From positions 1-17,179 of the forward strand of contig DMFG01000111.1 in the NCBI GenBank assembly GCA_003450655.1: a DNA stretch of 17,179 nucleotides. Reading direction: 5' to 3'. Shown here one piece after another: positions 7,184 to 16,876 of this stretch. Made by a program: the position numbers and the translations under genes. The stretch comes from Coxiellaceae bacterium. Its GTDB lineage: Bacteria; Pseudomonadota; Gammaproteobacteria; Coxiellales; Coxiellaceae. The notes beneath the pieces are model-generated. The model was not told the origin of the DNA. It did no database searches and saw nothing but the letters and a program-made list of their open reading frames with translations. Position 1 is the first letter of the stretch, and every line of letters begins with the position of its first letter.

Positions 7184-8488
7184 TCATTGACGTTGACGAA
7201 GCTGCTCACTTTCAACATCAACCGATGGAATATACCCATCTATCACATCTAAATGACGCTGCAGGGCGCCATTATTAGTCGCAACCACTTCTTTAGCTCG
7301 ACGCCCCATAGAAAGACGCTCTTCACGATCTAATAACAAATTGACCATACTTTCAGCAATAGCCTCAGATGATTTTAATACTAGCAACGCCTGTGCATCT
7401 AATAGTTGGCGCTTAACCATTTCAAAGTTTTGCAAGTAATTCCCTGTCACAACAGGTAACCCTAATGCAGCAGGCTCTATCAGATTATGTCCGCCAATCG
7501 GCACTAAACTACCACCAACAAAACTAACATCACTGGCAGCATAAAACTGTAATAGCTCTCCCATGGTATCACAGAGATAAATATCCACCTCTGGCGTAAC
7601 CACTTGCCCTAAACTTCGTCGAGCAACCGACAAATCATGAGCGTGCATCAACTGACTCACATCATCAAAACGTTCTGGGTGTCTTGGGGCAATTAATAAT
7701 AATACTTCGGGTATTTGTAACTTAATACGCTTAATAATAGAAACCCATATTTTTTCTTCACCGTCATGCGTACTTGCCAACATAATAGCTGGTCGACTGG
7801 CAATACCAACACGCGTTCTAATCTTATCTCCTTGAATAAAAATATTACGTGGTACAGTCAAATCAAACTTAATATTTCCACTAATTTTAACATTAGCCTC
7901 TGACAAACCTAAATCCATATACCGTGCAGCATCCGATTCACTTTGTGCAATCAGCATACTTATCTGTGACAAGATTTGCTTCATTAACGGCTTCACAGAA
8001 TCATAACGACGCTTAGATCTTTCGGATAATCGTGCATTAGCAATGATTATAGGAATCTTCTGCTTATGCGTGACACGTAATAAATTAGGCCACAGCTCTG
8101 TCTCCATAATAATTAAGGCTTTCACACGACAACGGCGAAGAAAACGATTAATACAACTCGGTAAATCGTAGGGTAAATAAAAATGTGTGACGGATTGGCC
8201 TAATGATCGAAGGACCTGAGCTGAGCCAGTTGGTGTCGTTGTTGTCATCACAATTTTATACTGAGGATATTCAGCAACCAATGCTTTCACTAAAGGAGTA
8301 GAGGCAATCACTTCGCCAACCGACACAGCGTGTAACCAGATACTCGGCTGATCTGACTGAGATGGAATATAGGCTAATCGTTCTAACCACCTTTGACGAT
8401 ACAATGGATTTTTACGAGAACGCCAGAGCAACCTCAGAAAAATAAAAGGTAGCAGTAAATAAAACAGGACTGTGTAAATAATAATCAT
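7184..8488 (-). CDS. waaA: 3-deoxy-D-manno-octulosonic acid (Kdo) transferase
   Basis: 434 residues from ATG 8488; a GTG at 8503 would add five residues, and neither start has a strong ribosome binding site. WaaA (KdtA, GT30 family) transfers Kdo from CMP-Kdo to lipid IVA at the inner membrane, the first step of LPS core assembly. Visible signs are the N-terminal membrane anchor MIIIYTVLFYLLLPFIFL, the basic YRQRWLERL element, catalytic Glu59 in HAVSVGEV, the METELWPNLL motif (about 128-137), and the donor-site GGHNLIEPAALG region. Length matches the family. It is transcribed away from parE. The sequence does not tell whether it adds one or two Kdo units. Confidence 0.95.
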   Translation of the reverse strand: MIIIYTVLFYLLLPFIFLRLLWRSRKNPLYRQRWLERLAYIPSQSDQPSIWLHAVSVGEVIASTPLVKALVAEYPQYKIVMTTTTPTGSAQVLRSLGQSVTHFYLPYDLPSCINRFLRRCRVKALIIMETELWPNLLRVTHKQKIPIIIANARLSERSKRRYDSVKPLMKQILSQISMLIAQSESDAARYMDLGLSEANVKISGNIKFDLTVPRNIFIQGDKIRTRVGIASRPAIMLASTHDGEEKIWVSIIKRIKLQIPEVLLLIAPRHPERFDDVSQLMHAHDLSVARRSLGQVVTPEVDIYLCDTMGELLQFYAASDVSFVGGSLVPIGGHNLIEPAALGLPVVTGNYLQNFEMVKRQLLDAQALLVLKSSEAIAESMVNLLLDREERLSMGRRAKEVVATNNGALQRHLDVIDGYIPSVDVESEQLRQRQ

Positions 8489-8503
8489 ATCGACTTGAAC
8501 CAC

Positions 8504-10705
<2,202 letters not shown>

Positions 10706-10717
10706 TCAGAGGGCTCT

Positions 10718-11266
10718 TTATGCTCGATAATACACGTGTGATTCTGTTGACACTGCATCTAGCGGCACATCCCAAGGTTCTATAGGCAGCTTATCAGCAC
10801 ATTGAAATTCATACGCCAAACCAATTAACCAAGGTTTATTCTTCATTTGTGTCAATGATGTTGCTAATGCGCGATCATAAAAGCCACCTCCACGCCCCAA
10901 ACGAAAACACTGTGTATCAAAAGCGACTAAGGGTAAGCACATAACATCTAGCTCACTCCAATCAATGGGCTGCTTATCTTGTAAAACGGGCTGCATAATT
11001 CCGTACTGAGCTTCACTAAGCTGCTCATCGATATCATAAGAATAAAACAACAAAGAGCCATCACTCATAACAGGAAGGTATAACTCAACACCTTGCCGAG
11101 ATAACTGACGCATTAAATAAATAGTATCCACTTCATTTTCATGAGCATTATATAAGGCAACCTTTTTAGCTCGCTGTAGATAGTGAATGGATAAAACATT
11201 TTCAGTGACCTTCAAGGAACAAGCTTCAATATGATCTGGCTCTAATAAGATACGTTGGTCACGCAA
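10718..11266 (-). CDS. ygfA: 5-formyltetrahydrofolate cyclo-ligase
   Basis: 182 residues from TTG 11266, the same length as E. coli YgfA/Fau. It uses ATP to convert 5-formyl-THF to 5,10-methenyl-THF in one-carbon metabolism. The family core is clear: a YLPVM-----LLFYSY region, PLVAFDTQCFRLGRGGGFYDR (GxGGGFYDR is the signature), and WDVPLDAV near the end. The start is uncertain. Codons upstream of the TTG read KASIRQSLRDQR, like the usual K--LR--LR--R opening of this family, yet contain no ATG, GTG or TTG. An ATT at 11293 sits seven bases after GGAGG and could be the true start, adding nine residues. It follows 6S RNA, the classic ssrS-ygfA arrangement. Confidence 0.9.
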   Translation of the reverse strand: MRDQRILLEPDHIEACSLKVTENVLSIHYLQRAKKVALYNAHENEVDTIYLMRQLSRQGVELYLPVMSDGSLLFYSYDIDEQLSEAQYGIMQPVLQDKQPIDWSELDVMCLPLVAFDTQCFRLGRGGGFYDRALATSLTQMKNKPWLIGLAYEFQCADKLPIEPWDVPLDAVSTESHVYYRA

Positions 11267-11295
11267 TGACTGCCGAATGGATGCTTTAGAAATAA

Positions 11296-11474
11296 TAGAC
11301 CCTCCAAGATAACGCAGCAGACCTGTCTTTGAACCCTGTGGCTCAGGTGGGAGTCGGCGGTATCACATCAGGCTTTCTTAAAAAAAGATGGCTCAACAAC
11401 GATACTCAATAAATCCCTTAACAAGTAATTATCGGTTCAAAATATAATAACCTACTACTGTTACCGCAGAGGGC
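11296..11474 (-). ncRNA. ssrS: 6S RNA
   Basis: About 178 nt between zapA and ygfA, the standard gammaproteobacterial site. The two ends form a closing stem that can be paired base by base: 11473-11469 with 11304-11300, 11465-11460 with 11313-11308, and 11458-11452 with 11320-11314. That is 18 bp including G-U pairs. The 3' part (GGGTTCAAAG, CAGG, CTGCTGCG, ATCTTGGAGG) follows the order of the E. coli 6S 3' segment. 6S RNA mimics an open promoter and sequesters sigma70 RNA polymerase in stationary phase. Exact ends are estimated from the stem and the upstream -10 box. Confidence 0.85.
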
Positions 11475-11480
11475 AAAGCC

Positions 11481-11486
11481 ATTATA
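11481..11486 (-). promoter_or_regulatory. -10 box of the 6S RNA promoter
   Basis: An exact TATAAT on the minus strand, 7-8 bases before the start of the 6S closing stem. It overlaps the last two codons of zapA (ATA TAA). No good TTGACA is found 16-18 bases upstream, so recognition may rest on the -10 region. Placement relative to the stem makes this a strong call. Confidence 0.65.
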
Positions 11487-11799
11487 TCGTGATTTCTTCT
11501 TCGACACCTAGAAATTTTTCAATTCTTTTTTGCAAATCTTGTAAACGCTTATTCATCACATTGATATAATTATTATTTTGCTTTTTTACCAATAATAATT
11601 CATGGGTAACATTTAGTGCCGAGACTACAGCAATCTGATCAGTGGTTGAAATACTACCCGATTGCTTAAGCTGCTTCATATTATTTTGTACGACTTTTGC
11701 TGCTTCCTGCAATTCCAATACCTCATTAGCAGGACACTTAATGCTGTATTTACGGTCTAAAATTTGAATGGTTATTAGGTTATCTGCTGACTCAGTCAT
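11482..11799 (-). CDS. zapA: Cell division protein ZapA
   Basis: 105 residues, the family's usual size. ZapA binds FtsZ and promotes bundling of protofilaments in the Z-ring. The N-terminal globular part has ITIQILDRKYSIKCPANEV followed by LQEAAKVVQNNM, the conserved ZapA opening. The middle carries the DQIAVVSALNVTHELL helix and the C-terminus is a coiled coil that drives tetramerisation. AAGGAG lies 8 bases before the ATG. The start overlaps the stop of the upstream zapB-like gene as ATGA, indicating translational coupling. 6S RNA follows directly. Confidence 0.93.
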   Translation of the reverse strand: MTESADNLITIQILDRKYSIKCPANEVLELQEAAKVVQNNMKQLKQSGSISTTDQIAVVSALNVTHELLLVKKQNNNYINVMNKRLQDLQKRIEKFLGVEEEITI

Positions 11800-12029
11800 A
11801 GAGAGGACTCCTTAACTTTCTGAATTAAATGCTTTAATTGCAGGACGGCTCGTTGCTTTTGGGCTGATACAGCATCACGCTCTTTAATCACGTTATACAC
11901 TTGCTTTCGCAAAGCTTTATTATCCTCTGTTAATTGTTCAACGGTACGCATTAAACGATCAACATACGATTCAAGCTGATTTAATTCTACACTACTATTC
12001 ATGAGCTCTGTAACTTCCATTACTGACAT
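11796..12029 (-). CDS. Small coiled-coil protein, ZapB-like (TIGR02449-type)
   Basis: 77 residues, nearly all a single coiled coil: LNQLESYVDRLMRTVEQL and TEDNKALRKQVYNV with heptad hydrophobics. Such a short protein directly upstream of zapA is common in gammaproteobacteria and resembles ZapB, the coiled-coil partner that links ZapA to the division ring. Function is inferred from position and shape. The ATG at 12020 (residue 4) is a likelier start, because AGGG lies 9 bases before it but abuts the first ATG. Its stop overlaps the zapA start by four bases. Confidence 0.8.
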   Translation of the reverse strand: MSVMEVTELMNSSVELNQLESYVDRLMRTVEQLTEDNKALRKQVYNVIKERDAVSAQKQRAVLQLKHLIQKVKESSL

Positions 12030-12078
12030 CCCTGTATAAATTCAATAACTAATCTGTTTGTTTTAAACAATCACCACA

Positions 12079-12107
12079 AGAATAGTCAGTTCATGTCACC
12101 AGGTCAA
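12079..12107 (-). promoter_or_regulatory. Candidate sigma70 promoter for the zapB-like/zapA operon
   Basis: On the minus strand TTGACC (12107-12102) and TATTCT (12084-12079) are separated by exactly 17 bases, matching consensus at 5/6 and 4/6. They lie 50 bases before the first ATG of the zapB-like gene and just after the aminopeptidase stop at 12112. This is the best-formed promoter in the window. Confidence 0.6.
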
Positions 12108-12111
12108 TATC

Positions 12112-13908
12112 TTAACAAACAATGGGTTGAGTTTTTTGTGACAACCACTCCACTTCCTCTGAAGTTAAGTGTGGCGCAATATGGTCATACACTCGCTGAT
12201 GATATTGATTAACCGCCATAACCTCTTGCGGGCTCAGCATCGCAGTATCAATAAGATCCAGATCATAAGGCACTAATGTTAAATCCTCGAATTGATAAAA
12301 AGGACCGTGCCGAGTTGGACTATCATCACTAGAACAGACTTCTTTTACATAACACAAATTCTCAATACGAATACCATAATGCCCTTCGATATATAAACCA
12401 GGCTCATTACTTAAAATCATTCCCGGCTGTAACAAAACACCCGAGTAAGCTTGAGATATTCGTTGTGGGCCCTCATGCACACATAAGTAACTCCCCACAC
12501 CATGCCCTGTACCATGGCTAAAATCACAATATGCCTGCCAGATTGGGCGATGAGCAATCGCATTTAAATGTTCGCCAGTCGTTCCTAATGGAAAAACTGT
12601 ATTGGCTAATGCCAAATGCCCCTGCAGAACCAGAGTGTAATGTTGCTTTTCCTGATCAGTAGGACTTCCTAAATGAAAGACTCGCGTGATGTCAGTTGTT
12701 CCGGAACTGTATTGACCTCCTGAATCCAATAACAATAAAGATTGATCCGTGATGGTTAAAGCACTCTTATCCTCTGCTCGATAATGAATAATCGCGCCAT
12801 GCTCTGCGAACCCAGCTATAGTAGCGAAACTCAACCCTTGGCAAGCGGATGACTGATACCGAATAGCCTCTAACTGATCGGCCAAACTGACTTCTGTTTG
12901 ACCTTGCCAGTTCTGTTCTAGCCATATCCAAAATCGAATCAATGCCACTGCATCTAACTTATGCGCATCTATAGCCCCTTGCACTTCTACCGGGTTTTTA
13001 CACGCCTTCATTAAGGTAATGGGTGAAACACCCAACTGAACATTCGTATGCGCCACAGATGCAAACATCCACCAACTGGCCGTGCGCTGATCTAATAAAA
13101 CATTACCCTGAAGTTTCAACCATTGTGATTCGACAGCATCATAAGGCTGCACATCCACTTGGCATTGCTGAAAATAAGTCTTTTGCTCATCCGTTAACAC
13201 TGCCATATCCATGTATAAGGTCGCAGATGTCTGAGTAACAACAGCGTAACTAATCACCAACGGGTTAAATTCAACGTCTTGCCCTCTGATATTAAATAAC
13301 CAACAAATAGCATCTAACACACTGATCACATGAGCTTGCATACCCTGCGCTTCTAAAGCACTACGAACACGTAATAACTTACTCGATACAGTCTCACCTG
13401 CTAACGACTCCGGATGACATTGAATTTCCTGAGGTGTTAAAGCGGGCTGATCCTCCCAGACAACATCCACTAAATTTTCAGCTATGGCGACTAATTCAAT
13501 ATCATGCTCTGATAATGTCTCAAGCCAACGTTGTGCGACAGCAATAGCCATCAACTTTGGATCCACACCAACACGCAAGCCTTGAGCATGCTCAACGAGC
13601 CAAGCTAATATTTCTGTAGAGGCAGTACCTTGCTGCATTTTCATCAATGAAAACACATGACTATCTAACTCTTGCTCAGCTTGTAGAAAATAACGCGGAT
13701 CTGTCCATAAATAAGCTTGATCCAAACCTACTAAGACATCACCTGCAGAGCCAGTAAACTCACTCACCCATACACGACGCTGCCAACAATCTGGTACATA
13801 TTCATTATTATGGGCATCCGTACCAGGAACATAGTAATAGTCCAACTGATGCTTTTGCATCATATGACGTAATGCTGTTAATCGACAGGTTGCTTGTGAG
13901 CTGCTCAT
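12112..13908 (-). CDS. Xaa-Pro aminopeptidase, M24B family, long eukaryotic-like form
   Basis: 598 residues from ATG 13908. The longer frame back to 13959 is unlikely, because its start would lie upstream of the probable -10 box. The enzyme removes N-terminal residues preceding proline in the cytoplasm. Two creatinase-like N-terminal domains open with LRHMMQKHQLDYYYVPGTDAH, as in XPNPEP1-type proteins, and the pita-bread catalytic domain follows. All five metal ligands are visible: Asp in LLLDSGG (about 395), Asp in TTDITR (about 406), His in GTGHGVG (about 468), Glu in SNEPGLY (about 503) and Glu in RIENL (about 515). It ends with an extra C-terminal domain (HGPFYQFEDLTLVPYD onward). E. coli PepP is much shorter (about 440). 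It lies next to ubiH as pepP does, but is divergent from it rather than in the same operon. Confidence 0.9.
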   Translation of the reverse strand: MSSSQATCRLTALRHMMQKHQLDYYYVPGTDAHNNEYVPDCWQRRVWVSEFTGSAGDVLVGLDQAYLWTDPRYFLQAEQELDSHVFSLMKMQQGTASTEILAWLVEHAQGLRVGVDPKLMAIAVAQRWLETLSEHDIELVAIAENLVDVVWEDQPALTPQEIQCHPESLAGETVSSKLLRVRSALEAQGMQAHVISVLDAICWLFNIRGQDVEFNPLVISYAVVTQTSATLYMDMAVLTDEQKTYFQQCQVDVQPYDAVESQWLKLQGNVLLDQRTASWWMFASVAHTNVQLGVSPITLMKACKNPVEVQGAIDAHKLDAVALIRFWIWLEQNWQGQTEVSLADQLEAIRYQSSACQGLSFATIAGFAEHGAIIHYRAEDKSALTITDQSLLLLDSGGQYSSGTTDITRVFHLGSPTDQEKQHYTLVLQGHLALANTVFPLGTTGEHLNAIAHRPIWQAYCDFSHGTGHGVGSYLCVHEGPQRISQAYSGVLLQPGMILSNEPGLYIEGHYGIRIENLCYVKEVCSSDDSPTRHGPFYQFEDLTLVPYDLDLIDTAMLSPQEVMAVNQYHQRVYDHIAPHLTSEEVEWLSQKTQPIVC

Positions 13909-13942
13909 AATATTCTCAATCCCATTATTACGGAGAATCGGC

Positions 13943-13948
13943 AGTATA
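13943..13948 (-). promoter_or_regulatory. Candidate -10 box for the aminopeptidase gene
   Basis: TATACT on the minus strand (5/6 to consensus), about 35 bases before ATG 13908. The -35 region is poor (TTAGGA at 18 bases is the nearest). Its position supports the shorter protein start. Confidence 0.4.
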
Positions 13949-13991
13949 AGCGAAACCACGCTAAGTTCCTAACGTTAACCTATACAAGACT

Positions 13992-14019
13992 TTGATAATC
14001 TCTGTATTTCCATTACCAT
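13992..14019 (+). promoter_or_regulatory. Candidate promoter for ubiH-ubiI
   Basis: TTGATA (13992-13997) and TACCAT (14014-14019) with a 16-base spacer, 39 bases before the ubiH ATG. Matches are 5/6 and 4/6. The expected start site would leave a leader of about 32 bases. Confidence 0.45.
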
Positions 14020-14058
14020 AAGTGCACTATCAAACACTGGCTTATCGGAGTATGTGCA

Positions 14059-15339
14059 ATGCAGCACTATGATCTTATTATCATTGGAAATGGTCTTGCT
14101 GGAGCAAGCCTAATCCAAACCATCAAGCATCTCCCGCTACGCATCGCTCTGCTAGATCGCCAACACCTGACACATCAGCACTTACCCAATAATAACACCT
14201 CTGACACTCGCCCCATTACACTGAATCATACGAGTACCACCATTTTAGACACACTGGGATTATGGTCTGAACTCAGCCACCAAGCCACCCCACTTCAGCA
14301 TTTACTGATTACCGAGCAAGGGCGCTTTGGCCAATTCCATCTATCTGCAGAAGAAATAAACACCTCATCACTGGGTCATGTCATCCCTTATACACAGCTA
14401 GAACATCAACTACACAGTTATCCAACTGATGCCCTCAGCATCAACCGCTTAACTTCACACCAATTACTCGAGATTATTAATAATTCAGAGGGCGCTACTG
14501 TTACCTACCTAGACGAAGAACAGCACACTCATAGCCTACATGCACCGCTACTCATTGCTGCAGATGGCACACACTCACCCGTATGCGAACACCTCAATAT
14601 CACCAGCACTTGTCATGACTCAGGTGCTCAAGCCTATGTTATTCAGGCTCAACTCTCCAAACCGACAGCTCACCCATCAACGGCCTATCAACGCTTCACT
14701 CAGCTTGGTAGCTTCGCCTGGTTACCTCAATGGACTGCTCAGCAAGCACGTATTGTCTGCACAATACCGAAAAGACACTTAGACGCTATAAAAACCTGGG
14801 ATGAACAAGCCTGGATCTCACACCTCAACGAAATCTATCAAGGTCGTCAACCTGCTATCGACAGCGGAAAAATAACAGGACAATACCCGCTGATGATTCA
14901 AACACAAGAAACTTGCGTGCATGATTCAACGATTTTAATAGGGAATGCAGCGCATACACTTTACCCCATTACCGCACAAGGCTTTAACTTAACACTACTG
15001 AGTGTCGCTAAGTTAGCTGAAATATTGACTAACAACTATCAACAATATCAATCACTCAAACATAAAACATCACTGTCACACTATAACGATTGGTGTAAAT
15101 CCACTCACACACAAGTCACACAGCACACCCAGCGCATCGATCAACTCTTTAACTCGCCACTTATTGGTCCCGCTCGAAGCTTTGGCTTACTTGCGGCTAA
15201 TATTCATCCGGTGTTTAAAAAGCATTTAATCAAACCTTTTCTTGGGCAACATACAACATTACCTCGACTAGCTTGTAACATCCCATTAACACTTATCGAT
15301 AGCCCTGCCGAGATTGCTGACCCTATTGAAACACTTTAA
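14059..15339 (+). CDS. ubiH: UbiH-type FAD-dependent ubiquinone biosynthesis hydroxylase
   Basis: 426 residues; CGGAG is 8 bases before the ATG. UbiH hydroxylates C1 of the octaprenyl-methoxyphenol ring in aerobic ubiquinone synthesis, in the cytosolic Ubi complex. Seen in order: dinucleotide motif IIIGNGLAGASL (7-18), DTRPITL (like DARAIAL of E. coli UbiH), AADGTHSPV (about 165-173), and the second FAD motif IGNAAHTLYPITAQGFNL (about 293-311). Asn in GNAAHT, where most relatives have GDAAH, is typical of UbiH. The usual continuation PIAGQG-NLGLRD is changed to PITAQGFNLTLLS, losing a Gly and the Arg-Asp pair. The enzyme may still fold, but this is unusual. It is followed by the ubiI-like gene 41 bases downstream on the same strand. 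Confidence 0.88.
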   Translation: MQHYDLIIIGNGLAGASLIQTIKHLPLRIALLDRQHLTHQHLPNNNTSDTRPITLNHTSTTILDTLGLWSELSHQATPLQHLLITEQGRFGQFHLSAEEINTSSLGHVIPYTQLEHQLHSYPTDALSINRLTSHQLLEIINNSEGATVTYLDEEQHTHSLHAPLLIAADGTHSPVCEHLNITSTCHDSGAQAYVIQAQLSKPTAHPSTAYQRFTQLGSFAWLPQWTAQQARIVCTIPKRHLDAIKTWDEQAWISHLNEIYQGRQPAIDSGKITGQYPLMIQTQETCVHDSTILIGNAAHTLYPITAQGFNLTLLSVAKLAEILTNNYQQYQSLKHKTSLSHYNDWCKSTHTQVTQHTQRIDQLFNSPLIGPARSFGLLAANIHPVFKKHLIKPFLGQHTTLPRLACNIPLTLIDSPAEIADPIETL

Positions 15340-15380
15340 AATGATGCACACTGATTATCCCTGGAACACAAGGACACACC

Positions 15381-16616
15381 ATGCCTACTGATTTCTCTGT
15401 CATTATTATAGGCGGTGGTCTTGTTGGCCTAACGGCAGCAAAAGCTTTAGCTGACCAAGGCATATTAGTCACCGTGATTGAAGCAAAACCGCCTCTGCTC
15501 AACTGGGAAGATAGTTCATACACAGCTCAAGTGTATGCTCTCAATCAAGCCTCTTTACATATCCTAAAAAACCTTAATATCTGGGAGGCTATACTCCCGC
15601 AATCAAAAACACCCCTCTACCAAATGGATATCTGGGATAACAACTATCAAGGCGAATTACGTTTCTCAGCCATGGATATTCCTGCACCACAACTAGGTCA
15701 CATCGTTGAAAGTCGTGCAATCATAAAAGCCTTATGGCAGTCCTTACGAGACCACCCCTGCGTTACCTTGCATTATCCAGCAACACCTAAAAGCATAACC
15801 CAACACGAATCACTCACTCAGCTCGCCCTGACTGATAGCACGCTATTAGAGGCAGATTTAATAATCGGTGCAGATGGCCCAAACTCCTGGGTACGAAAAC
15901 ATGTCGATTTCACACTCCAGCAACGGCCCTACCACCATGACGCAATGACAATGGTTATACAAAGCGACAAACCGCATCACAACACTGCATTACAGCAATT
16001 TTTACCTGATGGCCCCATTGGCGTTCTACCCTTACACCACACTCATCAATCATCCATTGTATGGTCCACAACATCCTCTCATATGGATACTTTACTCGCT
16101 CTACCTCAACACGATCTCAATCAAGCCCTATCTCATGCATTAGACTACCGCTGGGGTCACGTTACAGCTCTCAATACACCCATTCGTTTTCCATTACACA
16201 TGCGTCATGTTAAGCATTATTACAATCAACACGTTGTCTTGATCGGTGATGCTGCACACACCATGCACCCACTAGCAGGACTAGGAGCGAACCTAGGCTT
16301 ATTCGATGCAGCTGTTCTGGCAGATTGCCTAGGCAAACACCACAAAGTTCGCTCGCAAGCATCACTCACACAAGCACTGCAACGTTATCAACGCTGGTGC
16401 CGGCCTCGTAACACAAAATACCTGAATAGCATGCGCTTCCTAAAAGATAGCTTTAGCCAAACCACAGGCCTACCTCGACAAATAGCCAGCCTAGGGCTAA
16501 CGCTCATTAATCAAACACCTTGGGTAAAAAATCAACTAGCCTTTCACGCAATGACTGATCGTGGAGATGTGCCACCTTTAGCTCAACTCGCTACCAAAAC
16601 ACCGATTAATTTGTAG
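15381..16616 (+). CDS. ubiI: UbiI/VisC-type FAD-dependent ubiquinone biosynthesis hydroxylase
   Basis: 411 residues; AAGGA lies 6-7 bases before the ATG. A class A flavin monooxygenase that in E. coli hydroxylates C5 of the ubiquinone precursor ring. Motifs are the Rossmann VIIIGGGLVGLTAA (7-20), IGADGPNSWVR (about 160-170) and IGDAAHTMHPLAGLGANLGL followed by FDAA (about 287-311). The complete GDAAH and the -DAA ending point to the UbiI/UbiF side rather than UbiH, and the ubiH-ubiI order is the standard gammaproteobacterial one. GLGANLG replaces the common GQGVNLG. UbiF, or a broader-specificity UbiL/UbiM-like enzyme, cannot be excluded from sequence alone. The 3' end overlaps a minus-strand mini-gene by 11 bases. 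Confidence 0.82.
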   Translation: MPTDFSVIIIGGGLVGLTAAKALADQGILVTVIEAKPPLLNWEDSSYTAQVYALNQASLHILKNLNIWEAILPQSKTPLYQMDIWDNNYQGELRFSAMDIPAPQLGHIVESRAIIKALWQSLRDHPCVTLHYPATPKSITQHESLTQLALTDSTLLEADLIIGADGPNSWVRKHVDFTLQQRPYHHDAMTMVIQSDKPHHNTALQQFLPDGPIGVLPLHHTHQSSIVWSTTSSHMDTLLALPQHDLNQALSHALDYRWGHVTALNTPIRFPLHMRHVKHYYNQHVVLIGDAAHTMHPLAGLGANLGLFDAAVLADCLGKHHKVRSQASLTQALQRYQRWCRPRNTKYLNSMRFLKDSFSQTTGLPRQIASLGLTLINQTPWVKNQLAFHAMTDRGDVPPLAQLATKTPINL

Positions 16617-16740
16617 AAGCAAAGATAGAAGGCTGAACATCTGGATGGTCTTGACTCGCTATCCCATTGAGCGCGCACAAAGAAAAAGTGGCCATTCCAA
16701 AAATCAATAAAGCAACCATTGCTGCACATACACGTCTCAT
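16606..16740 (-). CDS. 44-residue exported mini-protein of unknown function
   Basis: The frame reads MRRVCAAMVALLIFGMATF, then SLCALNG and a polar tail rich in Asp, Gln, Ser and Pro. It has a textbook signal peptide: two Arg, a hydrophobic core, and a likely cleavage after SLCA, leaving about 21 mature residues. It could equally stay as a one-pass membrane peptide. TAGG lies 7 bases before the ATG and an exact TATAAT lies 35 bases upstream, so expression signals are good for such a small frame. It converges with ubiI, overlapping its last 11 bases, and is divergent from the response regulator gene. The Cys in SLCA does not fit a lipobox. No family is recognised. Confidence 0.5.
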   Translation of the reverse strand: MRRVCAAMVALLIFGMATFSLCALNGIASQDHPDVQPSIFASTN

Positions 16741-16774
16741 CGCTACACCTAACTAAAACCGTTCTATTAATAAA

Positions 16775-16780
16775 ATTATA
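16775..16780 (-). promoter_or_regulatory. -10 box upstream of the exported mini-gene
   Basis: Exact TATAAT on the minus strand, 35 bases before the mini-gene ATG. The region 16-18 bases further upstream falls in the 16793-16809 palindrome and has no good -35, so activation by a bound protein is possible. Confidence 0.4.
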
Positions 16781-16792
16781 ACAAAGGTTAAT

Positions 16793-16809
16793 GGCGCTAA
16801 TGTAGCGCC
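16793..16809. repeat. Perfect 7-bp inverted repeat between the mini-gene and the response regulator
   Basis: GGCGCTA and TAGCGCC surround a 3-base spacer in an otherwise A+T-rich divergent region. On the plus strand it is followed by TTTGCATC, a poor T-run, so it could weakly terminate ubiI transcripts. It could also be an operator, because it occupies the -35 position of the mini-gene promoter. Confidence 0.45.
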
Positions 16810-16876
16810 TTTGCATCAGTTTGTAACAATTTACCAACAGCTTGATATACCCACTTAAACCAGGTAAAACAATGAC

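Noticed and set aside
13909..13959. Extension of the aminopeptidase N-terminus to 13959
   Set aside because: The added 17 residues lack similarity to the family, and the start would lie upstream of the TATACT box at 13943-13948.
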